Program-made: the position numbers and the translations under genes
Shown: in pieces, positions 12,361 through 25,041 of the stretch
Layout: every line of letters begins with the position of its first letter
How positions within the stretch are numbered: position 1 is the first letter of the stretch
Assembly: GCF_026914185.1 (NCBI RefSeq)
Contig: NC_070572.1
Location: 4,712,001-4,776,000 of the forward strand
Source of the DNA: Puccinia triticina
Taxonomy: Eukaryota; Basidiomycota; Pucciniomycetes; Pucciniales; Pucciniaceae
DNA: 64,000 nt
Direction of reading: 5' to 3'
The notes under the pieces: model-generated
Told to the model about the DNA's origin: nothing
What the model saw: only the letters and a program-made list of their open reading frames with translations
The model's database searches: none

Positions 12361-14946
12361 CTAGAGGTCCCAGTTGCGTACCTGAAAAAAAAGGGAAAAT
12401 GCCAAATGGTTGCATCAGAAAAGAGTGTCTTCCGACCGAGAAGCAGAGAGAAGACAGCAGCACGTACGACTCGGATCTGGAGTGGCTTGACTTCAGCGTC
12501 AGGGACGGGGTGAGAGGTAGGAAAGACGCCGAGTTCCTTAAGCGAGGCGAGCCAATCGATCTGGACGATGCGGCCGTCGAGGAGCCCGCCGAGTTTTTTG
12601 TGATCGCCGTGGCAGTTCTGGGCACGCTTGAGGGATGAGGCAGCACTAAGCCAGACCTTGTCCCCGATGATTATTTTCCAGCTATGTTGCATGTCCAAGT
12701 TCAGCCGCTCGATCAGCTGACGCAGCGACGAATGGTCGTTCAGGCTCGTGCTCGAACACGGGATCCGCAGCGGGCCTTGGGCGGAGGCCGCCTTGAACTT
12801 TGTGTCGTCCATGTAGATCTGGTACACCGAGCGGGCCGTCCGACCGGCAGATAGAGATGGAGGGGGTTTGTTCGGCTCAGGTTTCTTGGTCTTGGCCGGG
12901 CTGAAACTCCTGGCCTTGGTTAGCACGCGAGTCTTGCTGGGACGACAGCTCTTCATGGGGCTTAAACTCTTAGCGGGTCCAAAGGTCGCGTTCAGATTAC
13001 GATCACATGACTGAACTGATTCTTTGGCTAGTCCCAAGGAGTCCTCTTGGGCGTTGTGGTTTGCGGAGTTAGTTGAGTGGCTAGTATTGTCTACGGAATG
13101 GCCGGTAGGGGAGGGTGGGATAATGGATTCTCCAAGGGACAGTTTCGACGAAGGTCCGGCTAGGGAGCGCTTGCGTTTGAGATAAGCTGGTGAGACCAAG
13201 CCGGGTGAAAAGGGGATGACGACTTTGACGTCCTGCGGGATGTGGTTTTTTCGAGGACGATAGGACGCAGAAGCCTCGGCTTGGTGGTGGGAAGAGCTCG
13301 GGGGGCTCTTCGATGCATGGGTAGATGGGGAGTTATCATCCCCGACTTGACCTTCTCGAACCTCCTCGCGGATGGTGGCTGCTTGGCGCACTGTGTCGTC
13401 ATCGTCACTGTCAGGAGTCAGACGGACTGGAGCGCTCTTGCGTTTGGGACGTGAGGAGGCGGCCCGTCGTTTGGTAGGCCCATCCATACTACGTCGAGCA
13501 GAAATCCTTCGCGGTCGCGGGGATTCGATTTGAACTCGTCGTGAGTGAGAACGACGAGAGGCCGTCTTGTTCTTCGAGCGTCGTGTATGCCTGGAGAATG
13601 AGGCGGAGTCTTCGGAATCATCCGCAGAGGACGACCCATGACCATCAATAGAAGCATCGGAGTTACTTGGGAGGTAGTGTCTGTAAGCACTCTTTCTGAA
13701 GCCGGCAATATGGCTTCTAACACGAGGGACTTCATGACCCGATGAGCCGGGAGGACATAGTGCTTGATCAAGTTCTTCGGTACTTGGTTTGGGTTCTTCA
13801 GAGGAACTAGATGGTGAGCGGTAGGGGAACTCCAACGCCTGCTCACGATGCGAGGAATAATCTTGATGAGTCTGAAGTCTTGCGTTTCCCTGATGTTCCG
13901 GGGCACCATCGTGTTGCGGTCGGGAAGGGACTGGCGCCAGCAAGAGGTTATGGGAGGCCGAGTAGTCGAGGGGTAGGGAAATGGAACGTCTTGGGGAGCT
14001 GAGTGGACGTTGGCTTCCTGATTCGTGGTTAACTGATTCTGCATAGCGTTCGTGTCGTTGCTCTTGGTAGGTCGGATTGAATAGCTCTATGGAAGGTGCA
14101 TATGAATCATCGCCGCTCGGGGTGGGGTTGAATGCAGATGTTCGATTGAGTTGGGAGGGGCCTTGCTCGGGTGGTGCAGATTGCTCTTGGTGGGCTGTTA
14201 GAAGGTGTTGGTGGCCTGCAGGAGTTGGAGTTCCGCTTGTATTTGATTTCCATTGATCAAGCAGGTGATGGTTCGGTTGGTGGGGATGAGTGTTGATTGA
14301 AGGCAGGAGGAGCGGGAAGTGAGGCTGAGGAGCCAGACGGTGGAAGGTGTAGTCGAGAGGCCCCAATCGCAACTGAGGCTGCGGCCTGGCGCACAAGCGG
14401 ATACTGCGTGTATGTAGCAGAAAGACAGCGATGGTCAGGCCGGTGCGATTAATTAAATCATGATGAATGGAGAGGCAGGATGAATCGACAAACGTTAGAA
14501 GTTGGTCCTGTTGGGGATGGACCAGGTCGGAATGTTAGCTGAATGGTGTGAGTTGGTGGGGATTAATGAAATGCTGGACATACCAGATGGATGATGCTGC
14601 ATGGCTCGGTAGTGGGTAATCTACAGCCTGTCGGTTACCCGATAGTTTGGGAGATAGCAGTCAATAGGTTGGGCAGAGGACTGGGGCTGATCCGGGTGGG
14701 ATGCTTACCATCAGACAGCTCCAAGACGAGCCGATGGGAGGGGTTTGGGGGTTGGAGCAAGGCCGAGAACTGGCTGTGTTCGACTTCGCTGAGGATGGTT
14801 TCGTGGATCTTCGAGACCAGCCGGTCGATCGTCCAGTGTTGGGAGATGGTGATGGCTGCCTTGAGCGGGGGCAGTGGGGGTGTGGTTTGGAAGCGACAAG
14901 TGCTCTTCTGAGCAGCCAGGATGGCTTCGCGAGTGTTTCCGAACAT
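12361..14946 (-). CDS. hypothetical Ser/Pro/Arg-rich disordered protein
   Basis: Model: exons 14946-14709, 14620-14584, 14403-12468, 12381-12361, 743 residues. The last intron uses GTACGT and a long pyrimidine tract before AG; reading through it instead gives a frame ending at 12348. The N-terminal ~80 residues look folded (FGNTREAILAAQKS, then ISQHWTIDRLVSKIHETIL). About 450 residues of Ser/Pro/His/Arg-rich sequence with basic clusters (KNKTASRRSHSRR, RPRRISARRS) follow. A C-terminal ~120-residue folded part is LRQLIERLNLDMQHSWKIII then IVQIDWLASLKELG. I do not recognise a family. The basic, phospho-acceptor-rich middle suggests a nuclear, possibly chromatin or RNA-associated protein, which is inference only. 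Confidence 0.7.
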
Positions 14947-15294
14947 CTTCCGAGTAAATATTGGAATATGTACAATGGCAGCAGTGGGAGTGAAGTGGAT
15001 GGTGTTGTCATCCAAGTCTGAATATTTATCTGAATATTTTAGCTTATCGATGGCCCGGGTTTCGCCTGAGCCAGGCAGGCCGGGCCGTCGGCCGAAACCA
15101 GGTGACGATGGGTCTGGTCGGACTCGAGTCGAGGCTAGGGTACCCAGCTCGAGCAACTTCAGGGACCTTCCTCAGCAGCCATGTGTGTTAAGATGGGTTG
15201 GGGCGGATGTGAAAATACAAAGCATCAAGCCGGGGCCTGTTGTCTAAAGAACACGCACCCGTGGCCACTACTCTGTACTATACTGTACATAGTA

Positions 15295-16048
15295 CACGGC
15301 GGGGGTACTTCCTGCCCCGCCCGTTTGTGGAACCGACGAGAGGAGGGTAATCCGTGGAGCCGACGAGGATCGGCTCGGTAACCCCTCGGTAAGCTCGTCG
15401 GTTCCACGAAACGCTATTTTTCCACGTGGAACCGATGGGCTTCACACTTTTCCCCGTCGGTTCCACGATGTGCCTTCCTGGCACGCGTGGAGACCACGTC
15501 AGCTCGTTGCTCACGTCGGTTCCACGGCATTTTTTTTTTTTTTACTTCCAGCCAAGACCACCTCAGGCTGGTCCTGAGGTTTTGAAAGTCCGACAAAACT
15601 CGATTTTGAAGAGAGGAAAAAAAAACTTGAAAAAAAAAACTTAAGAAAAAAACCTGTCGCAAACACGATCGCAAACCATTGTTTAGGGGGTTGATATCGT
15701 GTAAAAAAGCGGGATACAGGAATGTGAAATGGCTGTGCTGTGTAGCACTCCCTCTCACCCAGGCTCCCTGTGCTTGGTGTGGGTTTGATTCCCAATTATC
15801 ACAATTTTTGTCGGGCTCCTCCCGCTATATTTTTCAGCCCCGCCTACGTGGCCACGTGGATTCCACGGGTACACATCTGTAAGTATCCGTGGAATCCTCA
15901 GGGCCATCATGAGGTGCCCCCGTGATCCACTTGGTGGAGGTCACGTGAACGTGTGGACCAGCAGCCGCTGGTCCGACCTCGCGCAGGGGCACTACGGGGA
16001 ATCCACGAGGATTCCTCGAGATATCCTTGTGGAAGGACTCCCCGGGTG
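15295..16048. mobile_element. TA-flanked TIR element nested in the left KDZ repeat
   Basis: Comparison with the intact right KDZ repeat shows that 754 bp plus one TA have been inserted: the right repeat is continuous where the left has TA at 15293-15294, then CACGGCGGGGG...CCCCGGGTG, then TA at 16049-16050. The termini are imperfect inverted repeats (CACGGCGGGGGTACTTCC against CACCCGGGGAGTCCTTCC). The interior is full of GGTTCCACG and GGAATCCACG words in both orientations. No transposase is encoded, so it is non-autonomous. TA duplication suggests the Tc1/mariner superfamily. Confidence 0.82.
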
Positions 16049-16420
16049 TATGTGAAAGCCTTCTTATGGTACGTAGAGGGGTACCGTTCACGCTTACCGT
16101 AAGCAATGTCCAGCGTTTCCAGCCGCACCTCAACCTCCGGCTATTTGGCCCCAGAATTTTCGCCTAAGTCCTTGCTCTTCCCCCCCCCCCCCCCCCCCAG
16201 TACACCACATCACCCGCACTACATAGCTACATAACCACCCGCATCATGGGCCTTACAACACCATACTGTAACACTCACCCGCCCCGGCCGTCCGGCAGGT
16301 AATATGTACATAACACTCACCCCGCCCGAGCTCACCCGTCCGTGATTGTAACACTCACCCGTCCGTAAATATGTAACAATCACTCACCCGTCCGCGTAAC
16401 TATGTAACACTCCCCTCGCC
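16049..16420. repeat. inner part of left KDZ terminal inverted repeat
   Basis: Inverted match to 24636-25015. It includes a run of about 17 C (16181-16198) matching a G run at about 24858-24875, and several copies of CACTCACCCGTCCG, which may be transposase-binding subterminal repeats (inference). Confidence 0.9.
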
Positions 16421-16788
16421 CAAATTCACGCAACCTCGCACCGCTGTAGCACTTGTAATTTTAAACAGTCGGGCCAGTACGACCAAGACAATAGTGTAAC
16501 ACTTATAAACCCTATAAGCCCCAGTGTAACTCAAGTGTAATCAATTGTTAAATCTCTCAGTTTCCTCGCTCCTCCTTGTTGTTTTATTTTAATATGTATG
16601 TTTGTGTATATTTCAGTCAGCAAGAAAACTACATATTTTAAATCAAATCTGAGAGAAGCTGAGTTGGGACTAAGCAGGGATTGAATGGAATCAAAAACAT
16701 AACCAGACTAGCAGAGAAAACAAAACAAATGGGAAAATACAGGGGAGGGAGATAAACTACAACTACATGAAGTAAGGACGTGACACAT

Positions 16789-19720
16789 TCATTCATTGTC
16801 CTCATCCTCATCCTCCTTGTCCTCATCTTTGTCCTTGTCATCCTCGTCCTCGTCCTCCTCATCCTCCTCGTCCTCCTCATCCTCCTCGTCTTCCTTGTCC
16901 TCCTCGTCCTCGTCCTCATCCTCGTCCTTGTCCTCGTCCTCCTCATCATCATCTTCTTCCACGGTAAGTTTTTTCTGTTTCTTTTTCAAAGATTTATCCT
17001 TGATGCTTTCCTTCGAAGCTGTCTTGGTCTTGTCTGATACACATCCCTTTTTTGATTTGGTAGCGCTGTCTGATCCACGTGCGTTTTTCGCATTTGTAGC
17101 GCTGCCCTTGTTCAAGGTTGTTCTGGAGGATTGCGTAGCTTCCCGGCCGGTGGGTAGGTCGTCAGGATCTGCGCCCAAAGTCTTGGGAGCATCAGCAGCG
17201 GGGGGCCCAGTGAGCACGACTAAACTTTTGTGAAACGCCCGTAAGATCAGTTGCAACTGCTCATCCCTCATGGCCCCGGGTTTGCCGCAAAAGTGGGTCG
17301 TTTTGATTCTGTGCTTGTTGTCCTTGATGGACAAAGTAACCCGGAGCTTCTTCAAGGTTGCAGCCGTCGTTTTGCCTGGCCACTGCTTGTGCAAACCATT
17401 GGTGGCTTTGGCTAAAAGAAAGGACAAATCAGTATGGACCAAGCTTAATCTTAACAGTGAGAGACAGCTTACATATAGCAAGGTTCAACTTATCCCTAGC
17501 GGCCTCGTAGTTCGCCCCTTTACTCCCTGCAATACAAAAGAGAAGTAAATATAACAGTTGCATTGAATACCAGAAAGGTGGATAATAGACGACTTACCAA
17601 AATTCCAGGGACTTTTGGGCGCCCCAACTTTGCGCTTACGAGTTTTCCTGGGTTTGGTGACTTGGGCCAGCTGGCCAGTAGCTCTCCTGATAACCTCTTG
17701 ACCACCCACAAACAATAGGAAGTTCATTTCGATGTCGGTTTTCTTATCCTGCAAGAACATGTTGACGAACTGCTCCCCCAGGAAGCTACCACCGCTGACG
17801 ACTTCGCCTCCCAAGTCCTTGGGCTTGTACATAATCAAAAAGCCTTCGACCTCTTGTGCAGCTCCTAGGTTCTTCAACTAGTGCATAAATGTCAGTTTGG
17901 ATCCAATGGAAGCTACAAAAACCTGACTTACATCAAGCATCACCTTTTGGCTCCAGTGCTCAGTCTCAGCTTGCTTGAAAAAGCGATTTCCCTTGTTTTT
18001 TCAACAAGATGCTTCCGAAGTCCCGCCATCAGGACCATTACAATCACCGCGTCCAAACGGGTTGAGCAGCGATGCCAAGAAATCCAGATCTTTATATTGT
18101 TCTTTCTCAGCTCGATTGAGCTTTTTCCAGAGGCGGCCACATTCCCTCTTTCGGTCGTCTTGATGTAGATCATCTGTGAGTTGATTACCGTAAGATGAGT
18201 AACCAGATATGACTAACCAGAAGAGATAGCCAAACAACTTACAGTTATAAAACGATTTCCGAGCTTCAACATCGTATTCACAGAAGTTGTTATACATTGT
18301 TGACCCTCTGAAACGACCACGATTTCCCAAATGTTTCAACACAGGATTCAGTCTAAGAAGTCTCTCCACAGCCATCACATGGATTTCTTGTTGATATTTG
18401 TTGTAAGCTTTGGTGAATACACAACGGTCATCAGCGGTGAGACGTTTGTATTGTGCATGGGTGTTGACCTTCTGGCGCAGCTGATCGACTTCCAGATGCT
18501 TCAGGGACTCGACGATGCTTGGATCTAGACGTTTCCTGCGGTTCTTGACTTGCTTTGGTGTCTCTTCTTGGGAAGGATTGGAGTGCTGATTTTCAAATCT
18601 GGGGTCGTCGAAGCCCCCATTGGCATTGTTTGGCGGCTCTTCTTGGGAAGGATTGGAGTGCTGACTTTCAAATCCGGGGTCGTCGAAGCCCCCATTGGCA
18701 TCGTTTGGCGGCTCTTCTCGGGAAGGATTGGAGTGCTGACTTTCAAATCCAGGGTCGTCAAAGCCCCCATTGGCAGCTTCTTGGGTGTGATTTCCAGGAG
18801 TAGGCTGAGCGGTACGTCGATTTGGATTGGCAGTGCTAGGCTGAGTCAAAGGCTGAGTACGTCGATTTGGATTGGCAGTGCTAGGCTGAGTCAAAGGCTG
18901 AGTATGTGGACGCTTGGAGGGATGAGAACCCGAGGGCTGGCGGTTAGAAGAATCGGCTCGCTTCAGGCTGGTCCTGGGAGTTGAAGGAACATGTTGTTGA
19001 CTGAGGGGTGATGGTGCCAAGGCATTGCTCGCCGTGGGAGTCGAAGGAACATGTCGTTGACCGAGGGGTGATGGAGTCAAAGGAACATGTTGTTGACCAA
19101 GGGGTGATGGTGCCAAGGCATTGCTCGCCGTCAGCGTCCTGGTCCCGAACGTAGGTGCAATCATTTTGGCAGGTGGAGATTTTGGAACTAGAAGAAATGC
19201 ATTCCGTCAGTCTTGATGAAATAAATGAGCTAGAATATAGAAGAAGAAACCTACATGATAGCTTGGAAGCGGACAAAAGTAAGGAAGATTGGACTGCGGC
19301 CGAAGAAGATGTTTTCCGAGTTTGAGTTCCAATGGGGTTCGCACCAGGATTTAAACGGAAATCAGACGGTGGAATCAAAGCAGAAGAGAACAGCGCATTA
19401 GATGTGGAGTTCCTCAGCGGTCCTCCAGTGGAGGCATCAGAAGACCAAGCAGACCCCCGTGAGCTGGCAACCCGAGGCGTGGACCCCCGTGAGCTGGCGG
19501 TCTGAGGAGTGCGAGCTGACCCCCGTGCCATAGAGCTGGCTCCCCGAGCCGTGCGCCGCTCAGAATTTGCAGCAGCGCCCCCCATCATAGCTCGTCGCCG
19601 AAGCTCCTGCATGTAGTTGGAGGAACGTGCAGCCGACTGACTGGGCAGGAAGTTGGAGGAGCGTGCAGCCGAGTGGCCGGGCGGCACCGGCCCCAACAAA
19701 GAATCTCTTAATCCTGGCAT
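16789..19720 (-). CDS. KDZ-element accessory protein, repeat-rich, HMG-box-like core and acidic tail
   Basis: Seven exons: 19720-19255, 19187-18243, 18173-18048, 17969-17932, 17877-17598, 17526-17473, 17411-16789. All introns are 54-78 bp GT-AG and the product is 843 residues with no interruption. Order: Ser/Ala/Arg-rich N-terminus; Pro/Ser repeats; three ~23-residue tandem repeats (NGGFDDPGFESQHSNPSQEE type); a helical region with NNFCEYDVEARKSF and, across a splice, CGRLWKKLNRAEKEQYKD, which resembles the second half of an HMG box; a domain with FLIMYKPKDLGGEV and NMFLQDKKTDIEMNFLLFVG; a conserved basic segment; and a ~60-residue Asp/Glu tail. It lies inside the KDZ element, divergent from the transposase. 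A DNA-binding or chaperone-like role in transposition is inferred, not shown. Its intact frame contrasts with the stop in the transposase. Confidence 0.82.
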
Positions 19721-20819
19721 GGAATCAAAAACAGAGGATGCGGATGTGATAAACCGAGGAGAGTATGAGTGGAGTATTGGGTGGCGAGGGGACGGAAGAG
19801 GGAGTATTGGTTTGTAAGGGGACGGAGAGCCGCTGATTGGATGGAAGAGCCGGTGATTGGATCTTATAAATACCTGATACCTGATCCATCATGTCAGTCA
19901 CAATGGTCAACGGTTATCCGAGTGCCTCCGATCCAGCCGGGTATATTTGATATCCTGGACTGGAGTTGTGGAACGGTCTGGCAATGATTGGAAAGGTTGG
20001 TATGGAAAGTAATAGTCACAATGCTCAATGGTAATCCAAGTACCTTTGATCCAACCCGTGATATGTGATATCCTGGAGCTGTGTAAACAAGGGTTGGCAT
20101 GAAAAGGACAAAGAATTTTTGAACTTCGAAGCCCGCACATAAGTCCTTTTATTAGCTGCCCAAGATCCAACCCGTGATATGGATATTATGAAAAGGACAA
20201 AGTATTTATGAACTTACGAAGCCCGCACATAAGTCCACGCACAAATTTTATTAGCTGCCAAGTACAAATAGCAAATATCTAGCGGGAAAATTTTCAAGCA
20301 TAATATTGAATGAGTGATACAAAACAATTGGTGTATGTTTTGGTACCGGTGTCTTTTGGAACCAAGAAAAAAGGCAAGATGAATTTTAAATAATAAGGTG
20401 CCAACTCATGAAAAAAGGCGAAATGAATTTTACTTATTAAGGTGCCAACTGAATTTGACATCATACTTACGGAAATTGCTGTTGCACTCAAGATCACATG
20501 AGGGTAACTGAATTTTTGTTGGGGACTAACTCATGTAGGCCTGAATTTATTGAGGTCTATCTGTCAAATACAACTCAAGCTCACCTCATCTGGTCGCGGC
20601 TGGTACGTATATCTACAATCTATCGCTCGGTTCTATTACTCGGTTCCTACGATTTAGACCAACCGCAGTTATATAACATCAGGTGTGTAGGTGTGGATAT
20701 CTATGTCTTATCTTTGTTTGGATTTCTGAAAGCAACGGTCGAACAATGGCTGATTAGATGCTCTATCTTGTTTCAGGATATACATTGGTTCTTCAATTCA
20801 AACTTCGATCAATCAAACC
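19721..20819. promoter_or_regulatory. 1.1-kb intergenic region between divergent KDZ genes
   Basis: It separates the start codons of the accessory gene (minus) and the transposase (plus), so both promoters must lie here. It contains diverged direct repeats: GATCCAGCC/GATCCAACCCGTGATAT with ATATCCTGGA recur at about 19928, 20050 and 20168, and an AAGTCC...TTTTATTAGCTGCC block recurs at about 20142 and 20232. No TATA box was assigned with confidence. Confidence 0.5.
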
Positions 20820-23800
20820 ATGGCCAAGAACCGAGTGAAACCAAAACGAGCTGTTATTCCGCGATCAGTCCGCCTGCGACGTGAAGCTAATACAGACCGC
20901 AATCAAGCCGCCCTGCGAAGGCTTCAAGGTTTTCAAAGTGCAATGTCACGCATGGATCAGGCACTCTCAGCTGATGCTCGCTTAGCGGAGGATCTAGTAA
21001 ATCAAGAACAGTACACAGAATATCACAAAGACCTTGGACTCGGAGACCACGGATATCAAGAAGACGCCGAAGATCCAGATGAGGAGTCAGATGACGGATG
21101 GATCCCTCCCGATGTTGAAGAACCCGATAGTATCGACATAGCAATTGAATCTAACATCAAACGCCTCCGCCAAGAAGCTGTCCAATTCAATTGGAAGGAA
21201 CTTGTTAAAGACCTCCACTCGACATATCTAGCCCAGAAAGCAATAACCAAGAACTGGACGAAGGATAACACTTACAGCGACCATTCCACTTGCGACTGCA
21301 TCTCCGCAACCAGAAGAGCGATTGATCTTGTTGATGTATATGGTATGCTACTTTTCATTTCTTTGAATGTTGTTGAGTGTTTATTCATCTAATCTTTCTG
21401 TGTGTGATCTTTCTGGTTTGGTTCAAACTTAATCAAAGGTCAACGTCGTGCAAATGTTAAGTTCTGCTCATGCACCCTTGATGCTGTACGCCTGCTCTGC
21501 ATGGGCTATCTCCCAGGCTCACCCATTCAACCGGTCACCGCCTTTTTGCTGCCACTACTCATCCTGCACAATTGCCTATGGAACAATTGTAACATTGGGG
21601 CGATGCCATTCACAACTGCCCTTCAGCAATATCTCGAACCCAGATCGGAGCGTTTGACGGTTAAAAATTTGAATCATGTGAGTCATGACTTGATCATTCT
21701 ACAGCGCTAGATGATAAATTGATTTCTGATCAAAAATTCCAGTCCTGTGACTTGCGAAAACCTTTCTCCGCAGCCGTTGATCTGTACCAAGAATTGGATG
21801 ATCAAACCGATAGCATGATATCCAATGTCATGAAACTTGACGAGCAGACAAATCTGGCGTCCCGTGCCTGTCCCGCGTGCTTTGGGCCGGCCCCAACAAA
21901 CCTTCAAGATTATCCCCGATTGAAAAACAATGAGCTCATTGTTTGTCTTGACGGGAACTTTCAGCATCGTCACCATTCCAAGGCTAGCCAAGACTATCAC
22001 CGACTAAACACTCCAAGCATTTTCCTCAAGCAATCTGAAGTGGACAAAATGACTGCTGAGATCCAACATATTGAGTTACGCAAAAAGCCGAAGGACAAAG
22101 TATGTATGGATAGCTTTTCCATTTCGAGATTAGTGAACCTGATACTTACGCTGCCATTACAGAAGGACCGATGTACAGAAGCCCACAAAGCAGCTGATGA
22201 CAAGCGCAATGAGTCTTTGTGGAAAGGATGCGACGATACCGGCCTTATGGGATGTTGTTGTCGTCACGATGCTGCAATTTACCTGGCTAACATTAACAAA
22301 TCCGGCGAGCAGAGATGCTTCCCATTGGCGCTGCTCACAAAAGTGCTGGATAACGTGGAGCCTGATTGACATGTTGGCATCCTATATGACATTGGATGTT
22401 CACTTGATAAGTACATGGCATTGGTAAGTGCTCCACTAGTTTGCTTTAACACTATCATTATTGCTAAGTTAATTGAATTCCCTTGTTTTTTTCACAGCGC
22501 GGATTAATGGGTGAGAAACGGAGGCGCCTTTGGTTCGGAACTTCCGTCTTTCACGCCTACGTTCACTCGTGGGGCTGTCAGCTCAATTATAATCCCCGGT
22601 TAAACAAGCGCTGGGGATTATTGGATGGGGAGGGACTCGAACAAATGTGGTCGTATCTTTCCCCCTTGATCAGTCCGTTACGATATGCCACACAAAACCA
22701 CCGACTTTCCGCCATTTCACGCCGACTCAAATACCATAATACCAGAGGCATCAAGCAGCTCCGTACGTGTATTCTACTTTCTATGTGGCGCATAAATCAA
22801 GCTGAAGTTCTTTCCTGTAGCCAAATGGCTCAAAAAGAAATTCCAAGCCGCCGTTCGCCGCCGAGTGGAGACAAAGGAGGTCTTATCGGAGATTCTGGAA
22901 AAAAAGAATCCTTTTTCAAGATTGGGTAGCAGCTACACTAAGCGGTTCTTAAGGAGGCAATGGGAAGATCAACGACAATTCAAGGAATCACATACAGAAG
23001 AGAAAGAAGAACATCACTCCAAATTACTGGAGGTCTATAAGCAGGAAGCCGCACTTGAAGCGTTGAGGTAGGTGGGCTTCAATCCCTTTTTATTGCTCCT
23101 ATTGACTTCCTGATCTCTTTTTTCCTCTGGATGACAGATCTCGCCTGCGCGAGAATCCGTCTGTTTATCTACATAGCGCACAGGAGGTTCATGAGCTTCT
23201 AGATAAATTGGAAGACACTTCCAACAAGCTGAAGGAGGCTGCCGAGAGATTAGGGCGGACTGAGAGGCCCCTTGCAGATGAAGCCGAAGGTATGTTAGTT
23301 GATACAATGCCTCTACCGGCTGATCCATCACTTATGAAGGTTTTATTTTTGTAGAGGAGCAAAAACTCCTCTTGCTTTTGTGGGATGCAAAATCTGAACT
23401 ATATGTTCAAGCGGTGCAACTCTGGGCAGAACGGCAGCCACTCACTGACTCAAGAACAATCGGGCGTCGGTTGGGAACGAAGTTGAGCGAGAAGATCCAG
23501 AAGGCGATTCAGAGTCGACGTGGGCCAATCACCAAACTCATAGCCAATTACAACACCCAATTCGATCAATATGTCGCCAAGTTCCCAAGACAAAGAGTTG
23601 CCGACGCAGACAATCATCCCCTAACCTACAAAAATTTCTCCAGCATGCCCATCGACCATAAGTTTTGGAATGATGGCATCTATTACCATTCAAAAGCTCC
23701 ATGGGCAATTGAGCCGGATGTACGGACAGGTATCACCTGCCTCCTTGTCCTCGAGAGGGTGGATGAGGAGATAGACTTGATTACTCAAGAGATGGCGAGG

Positions 23801-24375
23801 TCAATTTCGTGGGGATTAGCTATGTACAGACACATGAAGGACTTTATCCAATACATTCGAGCTCGTAAGTTATGTTTATCTATCTCCTGCTAACTTCTAC
23901 GCTTGTAAGTTATGTTATTCTCCTGCTAACTTCTACTAAACTCATTTGTGGTTGGACTGTCTGGACGGAAACAGGCCAAGCGGCTCTAGAGAATGAGTTT
24001 GATTTGACTGAGGATCATATCGACAATTTGGATTTAGGAGACATCTCAAGGGCCGAGAAGTTACGACTCATAAGCAAAGAGTTACAGTCTTGTTTATCTG
24101 CACATGGTACACTAATGCTTGAGTGGACGGAAACCGTCACGTGGATGTGTGCTCGGTGCCAGCCCAACCTACTTCGCACTCAATATTCCGAATGGACGAA
24201 TCTTATAGCCGAAATCTTGAAGGATCAATCCGTCCGGAGACCAAAGAGGGGACAAGCAGATGTTGTAGTTGACAATGATGGCGAGGAAGCGATCTTAGGC
24301 GTGCAAGTTGATGATGGAGAAGAGGACAGCTCGGATCCCGAAGGTGCTTGGGAGGATGTCGATGAAGCTCATTAA
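20820..24375 (+). pseudogene. KDZ transposase, full length but with one in-frame TGA
   Basis: Nine exons: 20820-21342, 21439-21677, 21743-22099, 22163-22423, 22498-22762, 22821-23067, 23138-23289, 23355-23864, 23975-24375. They total 2,955 nt with splice phases that all fit. KDZ landmarks in order: an N-terminal helical region and Cys-rich CDC...FCSC segment; ACPACFGPAP; LIVCLDGNFQHRHH; CCCRHD; GILYDIGCSLDKYM; FHAYVHSWGCQLNYNPRLNK; GLLDGEGLEQMWSYLSPLI; KWLKKKF; then long coiled coil, an RRGPITKLIANYN segment and an acidic tail. These proteins have a DDE/RNase H core and catalyse cut-and-paste transposition. TGA at 22367-22369 (codon 442) interrupts a conserved block just before HVGILYDIG. Everything else is intact, so inactivation is recent or the stop is bypassed. 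Confidence 0.88.
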
Positions 24376-24635
24376 ATCAACAAATGTTTCTCCTCTTTCT
24401 TCCCTGGGACTGCTTCTCTCGTGTTCTTTTTATCTCTCTTGTGTTTTTTATCTCAAGTTTTGAATTTGTATACATATTATTTATTACTCAAAACAACCCA
24501 AGAAAGTGACCAAGCTTGTTTGCCGTACTTCAAATCAAAACAAGATTTCAAGTTTGAACAACCGAGAGGAGCAAAGAAGTCTAAACATTTGAGGGTGCAA
24601 GATGGATGAATAGATCAGATTCATCCATCTTCGGG

Positions 24636-25041
24636 GGTGGGGGGAGTGTTACATAGTTACGCGGACGGGTGAGTGTTTGTTACATATTTACGGACGGGTG
24701 AGTGTTACAATTACGGACGGGTGAGCTCGGGCAGGGTGAGTGTTATGTACATATTACCTGCCGGACGGCCGGGGCGGGTGAGTGTTACAGTATGGTGTTG
24801 TAAGGCCCATGATGCGGGTGGTTATGTAGCTATGTAGTGCGGGTGATGTGGTGTACGGGGGGGGGGGGGGGGGAAGAGCAAGGACTTAGGCGAAAATTCT
24901 GGGGCCAAATAGCCGGAGGTTGAGGTGCGGCTGGAAACGCTGGACATTGCTTACGGTAAGCGTGAATGGTACCCCTCTACGTACCATAAGAAGGCTTTCA
25001 CATACTATGTACAGTATAGTACAGAGTAGTGGCCACGGGTG
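24636..25041. repeat. right KDZ terminal inverted repeat
   Basis: Uninterrupted inverted counterpart of 15256-15294 plus 16049-16420. It carries at least four GGACGGGTGAGTGTTAC-like units and a homopolymer G tract. Confidence 0.92.

Larger units (their letters stand above)
15256..25041. mobile_element. complete KDZ-class DNA transposon with second gene
   Basis: The element starts CACCCGTGGCCAC at 15256 and ends GTGGCCACGGGTG at 25041. It is flanked by a perfect 8-bp target duplication AGAACACG at 15248-15255 and 25042-25049. Its terminal inverted repeats are about 400 bp (left 15256-15294 plus 16049-16420; right 24636-25041), the left one split by an inserted element. Inside are a KDZ transposase (20820-24375, plus) and a divergent second gene (16789-19720, minus). 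Total length is 9,786 bp including the nested insertion. KDZ transposases and ~8-bp duplications are known for this group; the boundary call is read directly from the sequence. Confidence 0.93.

Noticed and set aside
14635..15156. Longer N-terminal extension of the 12361-14946 gene up to 15156
   Set aside because: The extension has no ATG; the first in-frame ATG is at 14946, and the extra residues are low in coding character.
15755..15800. B-box-like GGGTTTGATTCCC in the nested element
   Set aside because: No pairing acceptor or D arm could be placed at tRNA distance.
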